From: Streptomyces roseolilacinus
GTDB lineage: Bacteria; Actinomycetota; Actinomycetes; Streptomycetales; Streptomycetaceae
Direction of reading: 5' to 3'
Assembly (NCBI RefSeq): GCF_014649335.1
Contig: NZ_BMSV01000005.1
Coordinates: 372,001 to 436,000, forward strand
DNA: 64,000 nt
Part shown: piece by piece, positions 26,848-34,683 of the stretch
How the letters are laid out: each line of letters starts with the position of its first letter
Position numbering within the stretch: position 1 is the first letter of the stretch
Notes under the pieces: model-generated
What the model saw: the letters and a program-made list of their open reading frames with translations, nothing else
What the model was told of the DNA's origin: nothing
The model's database searches: none
Made by a program: the position numbers and the translations under genes

Positions 26848-27651
26848 ATGAGGTCCGCGACACGACCGCGCCACCGTCGGCGCGTGGTGGGCAGCGCCCT
26901 GGCCACGTTCAGCCTCTCTTTTGGCATGCTCATGACTGGCGGCGCGTCGCCGGCCAGTGCCGCCGTCTGGCCCACGCCCAACGGCAGTGAGCCCGTCGCC
27001 TCCACCATCTCGATATCCGGTACCAAGGACTACGGGATGAAGCGCCTCTACGGCACGGGCGACCTGGGCTCCGGGGGCCAGGACGAGAACCAGGGGCCGA
27101 TCCTGCGACTCGCCGCCGGCGCCGTGCTGAAGAACGTGATCATCGGCTCTCCCGCCGCGGACGGCATCCACTGCCTGGGCAGCTGCACCCTGCAGAACGT
27201 CTGGTGGGAGGACGTCGGCGAGGACGCGGCGACGTTCCGCGGCACCTCCTCGTCGAGCGTCTACACCGTCACCGGGGGAGGCGCGAAGGCGGCCAGCGAC
27301 AAGGTGTTCCAGTTCAACGGTGCCGGAACGCTCAACGTGTCGAACTTCGCGGTCAAGGACTTCGGCACCTTCATCCGCTCGTGCGGCAACTGCAAGACCC
27401 AGTACAAGCGGACGATCAACCTCAACACCGTCGAGGTCGGCTGGAAGGGCGGCAGGATCGTCGGCATCAACACCAACTACGGCGATTCGGCGACGCTGAG
27501 GAACATCACCATCGTCGGCGACACCGACCGGAAGATCGTCCCGTGCCAGAAGTACATCGGCAACAACACCGGCGCGGAGCCGAGCACGAACGGCAGCGGC
27601 CCCGACGGCACCCACTGCAGGTACACGGCGTCCGACATCGCCTACAAGTGA
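26848..27651 (+). CDS. secreted pectate lyase, polysaccharide lyase family 3
   Basis: 267 residues with a Sec signal peptide ending near ASPASA-AVW (about residue 38). The mature part shows the PL3 beta-helix pattern: VASTISISGTKDYGMKRLYG, QGPILRLAAGAVLKNVIIG, DGIHCLGSCTLQNVWWEDVG, EDAATFRG, KVFQFNGAGTLNVSNFAVKD, RSCGNCKTQYKRTI. PL3 enzymes cleave polygalacturonate by calcium-dependent beta-elimination. AAGGAGCC precedes the ATG. The gene has its own operator-containing promoter and a terminator downstream, so it is a single-gene unit in a likely cell-wall-degrading regulon. Confidence 0.95.
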   Translation: MRSATRPRHRRRVVGSALATFSLSFGMLMTGGASPASAAVWPTPNGSEPVASTISISGTKDYGMKRLYGTGDLGSGGQDENQGPILRLAAGAVLKNVIIGSPAADGIHCLGSCTLQNVWWEDVGEDAATFRGTSSSSVYTVTGGGAKAASDKVFQFNGAGTLNVSNFAVKDFGTFIRSCGNCKTQYKRTINLNTVEVGWKGGRIVGINTNYGDSATLRNITIVGDTDRKIVPCQKYIGNNTGAEPSTNGSGPDGTHCRYTASDIAYK

Positions 27652-27741
27652 GCGCCGGACGGTAGGGACCCGCGCCGCGGACCGCCGCACGAGGTGTCTC
27701 GCACAGTGCCTCGTACGGCCGGGGCGGCGCGGTCGTGTACG

Positions 27742-27778
27742 GGAACGTCCCCGTAGGGAGACCCTGCGGGGACGTTCC
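27742..27778. terminator. terminator between PL3 lyase and the convergent pseudoprotease gene
   Basis: Arms 27742-27753 and 27767-27778 pair perfectly over 12 bp, and four more inner pairs form after one mismatch. Confidence 0.75.
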
Positions 27779-27843
27779 GCTTCCGGCGCCCGGGACGGCG
27801 GTGCCGGCCGGGAGCGCCGGCGGGGCCGTCCCGGGCGCCTGCG

Positions 27844-28992
27844 TCACGCCAGGTGCTTGACGGTGCCCCAGGTGCTGCCGCCGACGGCGAGGGCGACGCC
27901 GTTGCCGAGCTGCCCGCCGCCCCTGCCGGGGTAGAGGTGGAGCGTCCCGTCGCCCCAGACGGCGACGAGGTCGGCGATGCCGTCGTTCGTCAGGTCACCG
28001 GACGTCAGCTGCTTGACGGTGCTCCAGGTGGCGCCGCCGAGCGTGACGGGGGTCTGGGTGGTGAGGGTGCCGTCGCCCTTGCCGGTGTAGACGTGCAGGG
28101 GGCCGTCGTTCCGGACGGCCATCACGTCGGCGACGCCGTCACCGGTGAAGTCGCTCTTCGTCAGGTGCTTGACGGTCGACCAGCTCGTACCGCCCACCTG
28201 CGGGAGGCGCGCCCCGGACAGGCCGCCGGTGCCGTTGCCGGGGTAGGCGTGCAGGGTGCCGTCGTTCCAGACGGCGGCGAGATCCGCGGCCTTGTCGCCC
28301 GTCAGGTCGCCCTGGGCGGCGAAGGCCGTGGCGGAGATCCAGGCGCGCAGGTCGCCCACGCGCGTCGCGAAGGCGTCCGTCCGGGTCTCCGTGTCCGGGG
28401 AGCCGAGGCAGCCACCCTGCCAGGACCGGCCGACCACGGCCAGCAGCTCCGGTCCGGCACCCGTCTCACGCAGGACGGGACCGCCCGCGTCCCCCTGGCA
28501 GACGACCGCGTCCCCGGTGGCCGCCAGCCTGACCGAGGTGGGGTCGGCCGTCCCGGCCGCACCGGCCGTGAAGGTCCCGACGTGGACGCGGTCCGGCATC
28601 CACACGGTCTTCGTGCGCCCGTATCCGGTGACGCGCACCGACTCGCCGTCGGACGCCGCGGTACCGGCGACGGCCACCGGCTTCACGGTGGTGACGCGCG
28701 TCGCCGGCTCGACCATGACCACGTCCCGCTGCGGGTGCGGCACGAGCCGGACGGTCGCGCGCACGGCCCCCACCGTGGTGTCGGTCAGGTCGGGCCGGCC
28801 CACCGTGACCGTCGTCGGCGTCGTCGGCGTCCGCGGCGCGCCGGGCGTGACGGCCCCGGTCGCGTCCGCGAAGCACCCCGACGTGGTGAGGACCCACCGG
28901 GGGTCGACCAGCGTGCCGGTGCAGGCGCGCTCGTGCGCCCCGACGACGATCCGCGCCGTGTGGGCGTGGGCCGTCGTCGCGGGCCCCTCCAC
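27844..28992 (-). CDS. S1-fold pseudoprotease with FG-GAP repeats
   Basis: At least 382 residues. The trypsin-like part (ACTGTLVDPRWVLTTSGCFA, RDVVMVEPA, VVCQGDAGGPVL) has Gly where the catalytic His should be and Ala where the catalytic Ser should be. It shares GYGRTKTVWMPDRVH with the protein at 18280. The C-terminal 160 residues are three FG-GAP/VCBS repeats with calcium-loop-like D-x-T-x-D-x-x-x-D patterns, and the last one stops right after WGTVKHLA, where another repeat would begin. A signal peptide is encoded in frame upstream of 28992 (TWIGGAAAATASALLIGSPS) but lacks a normal start codon; the GTG at 28992 would give a cytoplasmic protein. Confidence 0.8.
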   Translation of the reverse strand: MEGPATTAHAHTARIVVGAHERACTGTLVDPRWVLTTSGCFADATGAVTPGAPRTPTTPTTVTVGRPDLTDTTVGAVRATVRLVPHPQRDVVMVEPATRVTTVKPVAVAGTAASDGESVRVTGYGRTKTVWMPDRVHVGTFTAGAAGTADPTSVRLAATGDAVVCQGDAGGPVLRETGAGPELLAVVGRSWQGGCLGSPDTETRTDAFATRVGDLRAWISATAFAAQGDLTGDKAADLAAVWNDGTLHAYPGNGTGGLSGARLPQVGGTSWSTVKHLTKSDFTGDGVADVMAVRNDGPLHVYTGKGDGTLTTQTPVTLGGATWSTVKQLTSGDLTNDGIADLVAVWGDGTLHLYPGRGGGQLGNGVALAVGGSTWGTVKHLA

Positions 28993-29715
28993 GGCCTGCG
29001 ACGGCGAGCCGATGAGGAGCGCGGACGCCGTCGCGGCGGCGGCACCGCCGATCCACGTTCTGTGCGTGCGTAGGTGGGACGCAAAGATCTCCAGATTCAG
29101 CAGGACGTGTCGATCCGCTCGTCGGGCGTTCGACGCCGACCGGGGGCCGCGCTTCTCGCGCCGGACCGGTACGGCCGCTCAGGACGAGGCCGAGGCCGAG
29201 GCGGCGTACGGGGAAGAGGACGAGGTACCCGCGCCCCGGCGGAACGCGTCGGCCGGACGACCGCACACCCGCGGGAGACCCGGCCCGATCGGCAGGACGC
29301 TCCCCGGGTCCGGTCCCGCTCCGGCAGTACGCCGCATATTCCCCCCGGTGATGAACATGATCATGCTGCCCGCCGGGTCCGCCGCGGGCAAGTCCCGGGC
29401 CGGCGGCCGTCGGAGGGGTGCGGCGGCTCGGCGCGAGCGCCCCCGCGGAACGCGAAGGGCGATCCCCGAACAGGCCGACGGCGGCCGGGCGGACACGAGG
29501 ACGGCCGGTGCGGGCGAGGGGCGCCGGCCGTCGGCGCGTCGCCCGGCCGACGGGGTGACCGCAGGTGGGCACGGGTCCGGTAGGGCGGCACGCGTCTTCG
29601 CGGGGGAGCGCCGGTACGGGGTCACCGCCGTTCGGGGCCTCTCGTCCGGAGACTAGGCTTCCGTCGTGGCCCGCCGCTTTTCCGGCGGGCGCCGCCCAGG
29701 GAGGTACAGAAAACG
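28993..29715. other. signal-peptide extension of the pseudoprotease and non-coding region
   Basis: From 28993 to about 29103 the minus strand is in frame with the pseudoprotease and codes for a plausible signal peptide; CTG codons at 29094, 29100 and 29103 are the only non-standard start candidates. The remaining 600 bp has no supported gene. A lower-GC spot near 29335-29365 may be a promoter. Confidence 0.5.
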
Positions 29716-29844
29716 ATGCCCGAGCACTTCGGCGCCCGGCACGCCGCCTACGCCGTGCCCCGGACCGCCGCGCCCGCCCCCGTCGCGGTGGCCCTCGCCA
29801 CCGGCGGGTCGCCCGCCGCCCAGGCCCCGGAGGGCACCATATGA
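29716..29844 (+). CDS. 42-residue hypothetical ORF coupled to the phospholipase D-like gene
   Basis: The ORF starts at an ATG preceded by GGGAGGT (29699-29705), among the best ribosome binding sites in the window. Its stop overlaps the next start as ATGA, so translation is coupled. The product (MPEHFGARHAAYAVPRTAAP, then an Ala/Val/Pro-rich tail) has no recognised domain. It may be a real small protein or a translational leader that delivers ribosomes to the downstream gene. Confidence 0.65.
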   Translation: MPEHFGARHAAYAVPRTAAPAPVAVALATGGSPAAQAPEGTI

Positions 29845-31031
29845 GCGCCGCGCCCGGGGAGACCGCCACCGACAGCGAGGAGCGCAAGCAGCGGCTCAGA
29901 CGACGGTTGGAGCGGCTGATCGGCGTGGCGGCCACGGAGGGGAACGAGCTCGTGGCGCTGCGCAATGGCGACGAGATCTTCCCCGCCATGCTGAACGCCA
30001 TCCGCAGCGCCCGGCACACCGTGGACCTGATGACGTTCGTGTACTGGCGGGGGCAGATCGCCAGGGAGTTCGCCGAGGCGCTCGCCGATCGCGCCCGCGC
30101 AGGGGTGCGGGTGCGGCTGCTGCTCGACGGCTTCGGAGCCCGGCAGATAGAGACGGACCTGCTCGACGGCATGGACGCGGCGGGGGTGCAGATCGCCTGG
30201 TTCCGCAAACCGGTGTGGCTCTCGCCGTTCAAGCAGAACCACCGCTGCCACCGCAAGGCGCTCATCGTCGACGAGCACACCGCCTACACCGGCGGGGTCG
30301 GCATCGCCCAGGAGTGGTGCGGCGACGCCCGCGACCCCGGCGAGTGGCGCGACACGCACGTACAGCTCCGCGGACCGGCCGTGGACGGCGTCGCCGCGGC
30401 GTTCGCCCAGAACTGGGCCGAGTGCCACGACGACCTGTACGACGAGCGCGACCGCTTCACCGAGCACGCCCAGTACGGCACGTCGATCGTCCAGGTCGTC
30501 CGCGGGTCGGCGAGCATCGGCTGGCAGGACATGCAGACCCTCATCCGGGTCATGCTCACCTCGGCCGAGGAGCGTTTCCGCCTGGCCACCGCCTACTTCG
30601 CACCCGACACGTACTTCATCGACCTGCTCTGCGCCACCGCGCGCCGGGGCGTACGGGTGGAGATCCTGCTGCCCGGCCCGTACACCGACCAGCGCGCCTG
30701 CCAGCTCGCCGGCCAGTCCCACTACGCCGAGCTGCTGGAAGCCGGGGTGGAGATCCGGCAGTACCAGCCGACGATGATGCACGCCAAGATCATCACGGTG
30801 GACCGGGTGGCGGCGCTGACCGGCTCGACGAACTTCAACCGCCGCTCCATGGACCACGACGAGGAGGTCATGCTCGCCGTGCTCGACGAGGAGTTCACCG
30901 CCACCCTCGACGCCCACTTCGACGAGGACCTCACCCGCAGCGTGGCCATCGACCTCTCCCGCTGGAAACGACGCGCCGCCTTCCAGCGGCTGCTGGAGGC
31001 GGCGGTCACTCCGATCCGGAGGTTCTTGTAG
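29841..31031 (+). CDS. phospholipase D-like protein (cardiolipin synthase type)
   Basis: 396 residues. Two PLD domains carry the HKD motifs: HRKALIVDEHTAYTGGVGIA (about residue 138) and HAKIITVDRVAALTGSTN (about 310). Supporting motifs are HTVDLMTFVYW, FRLATAYFAPD and RGVRVEILLPGPYTD. Two HKD motifs of this spacing are typical of cardiolipin synthases, which join two phosphatidylglycerols or use CDP-diacylglycerol. N-terminal transmembrane segments of classical Cls are absent, so a peripheral enzyme or another phosphatidyl transferase is possible. The ATG overlaps the stop of a 42-codon ORF. Confidence 0.93.
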   Translation: MSAAPGETATDSEERKQRLRRRLERLIGVAATEGNELVALRNGDEIFPAMLNAIRSARHTVDLMTFVYWRGQIAREFAEALADRARAGVRVRLLLDGFGARQIETDLLDGMDAAGVQIAWFRKPVWLSPFKQNHRCHRKALIVDEHTAYTGGVGIAQEWCGDARDPGEWRDTHVQLRGPAVDGVAAAFAQNWAECHDDLYDERDRFTEHAQYGTSIVQVVRGSASIGWQDMQTLIRVMLTSAEERFRLATAYFAPDTYFIDLLCATARRGVRVEILLPGPYTDQRACQLAGQSHYAELLEAGVEIRQYQPTMMHAKIITVDRVAALTGSTNFNRRSMDHDEEVMLAVLDEEFTATLDAHFDEDLTRSVAIDLSRWKRRAAFQRLLEAAVTPIRRFL

Positions 31032-31037
31032 CGGACT

Positions 31038-31066
31038 GCTGTCCGCGCGCTCAGCGCGTGGACAGC
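31038..31066. terminator. bidirectional terminator overlapping the sigma-factor stop
   Basis: Arms 31038-31051 and 31053-31066 pair over 14 positions with one mismatch. The hairpin includes the last codons of the minus-strand sigma gene and follows the PLD stop by 6 bp. Confidence 0.7.
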
Positions 31067-31902
31067 ATGCCCTCGCGCAGGCGCTTGAGGGTGCGCGACA
31101 GCAGGCGCGACACGTGCATCTGCGAGCAGCCGAGCTGCTCGCCGATCTGCGCCTGGGTGAGCTCCTCCACGAACCGCAGGTGCAGGATCCGCCGGTCGCG
31201 CTCGTCGAGTTGGGCGATCAGCGGGGCCAGGGCGTGGAAGTCCTCCACCAGCTCCATGGCCGGGTCCTCGGTGCCGATGAAGTCGGCCAGGGCGGTCTCG
31301 CCGCTCTCGTCACCGCTGATCGCGGCGTCCAGGGAGGAGGAGTTGTAGCCGTTCGACGCGAGCCGGGCCTCGATGACCTCCTCCTCGGTCAGGTTCATCA
31401 GCTCGGCGAGTTCCTTGACGGTGGGCGTGCGCCCCAGGCGGGTGCGCAGCTCCTCGGTGGCCCGCGCCAGCTCGACGCGCGCCTCCTGCAGGCGGCGCGG
31501 CACGTGCACGGCCCACGAGGTGTCGCGGAAGAACCGCTTGATCTCACCGACGATGTACGGGACGGCGAACGTGGTGAACTCCACCTCGCGGGTCAGCTCG
31601 AACCGGTCGATCGCCTTGATGAGACCGATCATCCCCACCTGGACGATGTCGTCCATCTCGTCGCTGCGGCTGCGGAACCGACCCGCCGCGTACCGGACGA
31701 GGGACATGTTCATCTCGATGAGCGTGTTGCGCGCGTACTGGTACTCGGGCGTGCCCTCTTCCAGAACCGCGAGCTGCTCGATGAACAGCTTCGTCAGCGC
31801 CCGGGCGTCCTTCGGCGGAACCTTCCGGGGGTCCGCCACCTCAGGCAGCGTGGCGATACCGCTGATGGCCCTCGTGCTCGTGTCGGTCGTCGCCACCGTC
31901 AT
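31051..31902 (-). CDS. RNA polymerase sigma factor, SigB/SigF/SigG subfamily
   Basis: 283-residue alternative sigma factor. Region 2 is clear (LVRYAAGRFRSRSDEMDDIVQVGMIGLI, DRFELTREVEFTTFAVPYIVGEI), region 3 follows (VPRRLQEARVEL, RLGRTPTVKELAELMNLTEEE) and region 4 carries LDERDRRILHLRFVEELTQA plus the HTH LGCSQMHVSRLLSRTLKRLR. This is the stress/development subfamily that in Streptomyces is usually held by anti-sigma factors; none is adjacent, but two RsbW-like ATPases occur in the window. GGAGG precedes the ATG at 31902. It is divergent from the cysteine dioxygenase unit. Confidence 0.95.
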   Translation of the reverse strand: MTVATTDTSTRAISGIATLPEVADPRKVPPKDARALTKLFIEQLAVLEEGTPEYQYARNTLIEMNMSLVRYAAGRFRSRSDEMDDIVQVGMIGLIKAIDRFELTREVEFTTFAVPYIVGEIKRFFRDTSWAVHVPRRLQEARVELARATEELRTRLGRTPTVKELAELMNLTEEEVIEARLASNGYNSSSLDAAISGDESGETALADFIGTEDPAMELVEDFHALAPLIAQLDERDRRILHLRFVEELTQAQIGEQLGCSQMHVSRLLSRTLKRLREGMLSTR

Positions 31903-32229
31903 CGTCCCCTCCTCCATACACGGAATTCTCTTCGGCCCTGCAGGGGCCGACGTGGCGCGCCTACCCACAAGTACCGCGGTCATGCTCCTCATGTTTGCAC
32001 GAAACGGAGATCGGGCGTCCGGGGACACCGCCGGGCCCCCGAGACAGCGCCCGTACGGCCGGAGATCCGCGCCCGGACGCAGGGCCGGCACCGTCCGGCG
32101 GCCCCCGGCCGGGGAGGACGGACGGGCGCGGTCCGCGCGGATCCCCCCGGGCCGTGGCGCCCGCCGCCGTCCGGCGGTCGACGGGTCCCCCCGGCGGCGG
32201 CGCCCCGGGGCGGCGACACGCCGAGCGGC
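31903..32229. other. intergenic region upstream of the sigma gene
   Basis: 327 bp without a supported gene. On the minus strand an upstream in-frame ATG near 31982 would extend the sigma factor, but it is only one base from its AGGAG. The sigma promoter was not identified. Confidence 0.35.
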
Positions 32230-32258
32230 TTGACCCGCGGTGCGTCTGCTGGGAATCT
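32230..32258 (+). promoter_or_regulatory. promoter of the cysteine dioxygenase unit
   Basis: TTGACC (32230-32235) and GAATCT (32253-32258) are 17 bp apart. Transcription would start near 32266, at or next to the ATG of the leader peptide, giving a leaderless mRNA. Confidence 0.6.
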
Positions 32259-32265
32259 GCTGCGC

Positions 32266-32352
32266 ATGCCGACTAGCAGGCGCTTCTTCGCGCGGCACCA
32301 CGTGGACCTCGTCCGCGTGGCCAGTGCGCTGTGTCGTAGCGACCGTCCCTGA
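32266..32352 (+). CDS. 28-residue putative leader peptide
   Basis: The peptide contains RRFFARHHVDLVRVASALCR and matches the actinobacterial leader-peptide type (arginine/His-rich start, HVDLxRVxSALC end) found in front of sulfur-metabolism genes. The single Cys codon lies six codons before the stop. In mycobacteria related uORFs make expression of downstream cysteine genes respond to cysteine; the same is inferred here for cysteine dioxygenase, 73 bp downstream. Confidence 0.82.
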   Translation: MPTSRRFFARHHVDLVRVASALCRSDRP

Positions 32353-32425
32353 CGGTCGCGTCCCCGGTGTTCCCGAGGCGCGGCTCCTTCTCCGTACCGC
32401 CCGCCTCCACACCCAGGGAACCCCC

Positions 32426-32950
32426 ATGTTCGTCGTGCCGTCCCCCGGCTCCTCCGCGCCCACCTCCCCTTTCCCCGCGTCCGTCATCGCCTCCCCGAGC
32501 CCCGCGCGGCTCGGGGAGGCGGCGGAACGGATCGCGGCGCGTACGGAGCTGTGGCTCCCGTACGTACGCTTCGAAAGCCCCGACCGGTACCACACGCGCC
32601 TGGAGCGCACCGCCACCCACGAGGTGTGGCTGCTGACCTGGCTGCCCGGACAGGGCACCGAGATCCACGGACACGGCGGCTCGAAGGGGGCGTTCACCGT
32701 GGTGCGCGGAGAGCTGACCGAACGGGTCTTCCCGCCCACGTCGTACCCGGTGCATCCGGTGCCGCGGCGGCTTCCGCCGGGCCCGGTGCGGGCGTTCGGG
32801 CCGCGCCTCGTCCACCAGGTGGTGAACGAGGGCCCCGTGCCGGCCGTGAGCATCCACGTCTACGCGCCGTCGCTGACCAGCATGGCGTACTACCGGCAGC
32901 TGCCCGACGGGCGGCTGGTGACCGACCGCGTCGAGGAGGTGGAGGAGTGA
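32426..32950 (+). CDS. cdo: cysteine dioxygenase
   Basis: 174-residue type I cysteine dioxygenase, a cytoplasmic iron(II) cupin that oxidises cysteine to cysteine sulfinate. Metal ligands are visible in TEIHGHGGSKGAFTVVRGEL (His-x-His) and RLVHQVVNEGP (third His). The active-site Tyr region is present near the end (SLTSMAYYRQLPDG). AGGGAA precedes the ATG at 32426. A cysteine-type leader peptide lies upstream, and the gene overlaps the following rhodanese gene by four bases (GTGA). The unit should limit cysteine excess. Confidence 0.94.
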   Translation: MFVVPSPGSSAPTSPFPASVIASPSPARLGEAAERIAARTELWLPYVRFESPDRYHTRLERTATHEVWLLTWLPGQGTEIHGHGGSKGAFTVVRGELTERVFPPTSYPVHPVPRRLPPGPVRAFGPRLVHQVVNEGPVPAVSIHVYAPSLTSMAYYRQLPDGRLVTDRVEEVEE

Positions 32951-33327
32951 CCGGCATCGACCGGCATCTCGCCGAGGTACGGGCCGGGCTCGACCGGCTG
33001 GGGCCGGAGGAGGCGTGGAGGGCCGTGCGCGACGGGGCGCTCCTCGTGGACACGAGGCCCGAGGCGACGCGCCGCGCGGAGGGAGGCATCCCGGGCGCCC
33101 TCGTCATCGAGCGCAACCACCTGGAATGGCGGTGCGACCCGGCCGGCGAGGGGGCACTGCCGCAGGCCACGTCCACGCGGGTCCGGTGGATCGTGTTCTG
33201 CGACGAGGGATACGCCTCCTCGCTGGCCGCCGCGTCCCTGCGGGCCATCGGGCTGTCCCGGGCCACCGACCTCGTGGGCGGGTTCCGCGCGTGGCGGGCG
33301 GCCGGGCTTCCCGTGACCGCCGTGTGA
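32947..33327 (+). CDS. rhodanese-like sulfurtransferase
   Basis: 126 residues from a GTG overlapping the cysteine dioxygenase stop. A single rhodanese domain is visible: LVDTRPEATRRAEGGIPGAL, the IERNHLEWR segment, the active-site loop IVFCDEGYASSLAA with the persulfide-forming Cys, and DLVGGFRAWRAAGLPV. It probably transfers sulfane sulfur produced during cysteine catabolism. Coupling with cysteine dioxygenase is common in actinobacteria and supports a shared role. Confidence 0.93.
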   Translation: MTGIDRHLAEVRAGLDRLGPEEAWRAVRDGALLVDTRPEATRRAEGGIPGALVIERNHLEWRCDPAGEGALPQATSTRVRWIVFCDEGYASSLAAASLRAIGLSRATDLVGGFRAWRAAGLPVTAV

Positions 33328-33837
33328 CTCCCTGCCGGCGGGCGGCCCGCCGGTTCGCCGCCTCGTCCGGGGCGGGAACGGGGAGCGCGACCGGCGGCGT
33401 CCTCGCGCGTGGGGGCCGGCGTCCCCGTACACGGGTGTCGCGCCCGTCGTGCGCGGTGCCCCGCCGTGCTGTCGCCGTCCGACGGGGCCCGGCCCCACGA
33501 TGGGCCGGGCGGCCGGGGGCGTCGACACGGCCGTCGGGCGGGCGGCGTCCTGACCCGCCCGGCCGCGTGGACCTCCGTCCGGGCGGCGACGACGTCCGGG
33601 GGCAGGCGCGTCTCCGGGGACGACCGCGGCCTCCGGGCGGTCGACGCCGGACCCGCCGCGCGGTGCGGGGAGGCGTACGAGGCCGGCCCCGCGTCCGCCG
33701 CCTCCGGCCACCGGCCGGAGGGGCCCGCACGGCCGGTCCCGGGGTCCCGCGGCCTCCCGCCCCTCGCCCCGGCCCGCCGGACCCGCGGGTGGTGTCGGAA
33801 CGGGATGGCGGGCGGTCGACATGGCATCATGGCGAGG
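33328..33837. other. 510-bp intergenic region
   Basis: No gene is supported on either strand. All frames are open because of high GC, but none shows a family pattern or a start with a ribosome binding site. Confidence 0.35.
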
Positions 33838-34566
33838 ATGATCCAGGCTTGTCTCAACGGCCGCCGAGTGACGGGCGAACACCCCCACCTCCCTGTGACC
33901 CCGGAGGACCTGGCCGCGCAGGCCAGAGCCGCGCAGGCGGCCGGGGCCGACAGCATCCACATGCATCCGCGCGACGCCGACGGCCGGGAGACCCTGCACC
34001 GCGACAGCGTCGACGCCGCGTTGAGAGCGGTCAGGGAGGCGTGCACCGTCCCGGTCGGGGTCTCCACCGGGATCTGGATGACGGGGGGAGACCCGCGGCG
34101 CCGGCTGGACGAGCTGGCCCGCTGGAGCGACCTGACCGAACCGCCGGACTTCGCCTCGGTGAACATCAGCGAGCCGGCGTTCGAAGAGACCACCCGGCTC
34201 CTGCGGGGCCTCGGCGTGGGGATCGAAGTCGGGATCTGGTCGGAGGACGACGCCGGCGCGTTCGCCGCCAGGTACCGCGGGGACCACTACGCGCGGATCC
34301 TGGTGGAGGTCATCGACCGGCCGGTCGACCGGTCGATCGCGGACGCCCGGAGGATCCTGGACGTCCTCGGGGGGAAGGACGGCGCCGTGCCGATCCAGCT
34401 CCACTCCGATGGTGACGCCGCGTGGCCCGTCCTGCGCCTCGCGCTCCGGGACGGCCTCGAAACGCGTATCGGCCTGGAGGACACCCTGCTGGACGCCGAC
34501 TTCCTGCCCGCCAAGGACAACGCGCAGCTCGTGGCGCAGGCGGTGCGGCACCGGGAGGCCGCGTAG
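33838..34566 (+). CDS. 3-keto-5-aminohexanoate cleavage (BKACE) family protein
   Basis: 242 residues. The start MIQACLNGRR, then IHMHPRDADGRETL with the zinc-binding His pair, VGVSTGIWM, FASVNISEPAFE, GVGIEVGIWSEDDA and the late IGLEDTLL match BKACE enzymes. These are TIM-barrel, zinc-dependent enzymes that condense acetyl-CoA with beta-keto acids and release acetoacetate derivatives; the first member acts in lysine fermentation. The substrate here is unknown. The ATG at 33838 follows family length, but the ATG at 33829 is an alternative because its spacing to upstream purines is better. Confidence 0.9.
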   Translation: MIQACLNGRRVTGEHPHLPVTPEDLAAQARAAQAAGADSIHMHPRDADGRETLHRDSVDAALRAVREACTVPVGVSTGIWMTGGDPRRRLDELARWSDLTEPPDFASVNISEPAFEETTRLLRGLGVGIEVGIWSEDDAGAFAARYRGDHYARILVEVIDRPVDRSIADARRILDVLGGKDGAVPIQLHSDGDAAWPVLRLALRDGLETRIGLEDTLLDADFLPAKDNAQLVAQAVRHREAA

Positions 34567-34683
34567 GCGCCGGCGGCCCGTGCGGTCCCGGGCGGCGGCC
34601 GATCCGGCCCGCTCCCGTCTCGGAGCGCCGCCGGACGGCCGCCTGCCGTGTCCGATCCCGATCGGCCACGGCACGGGATGTGG

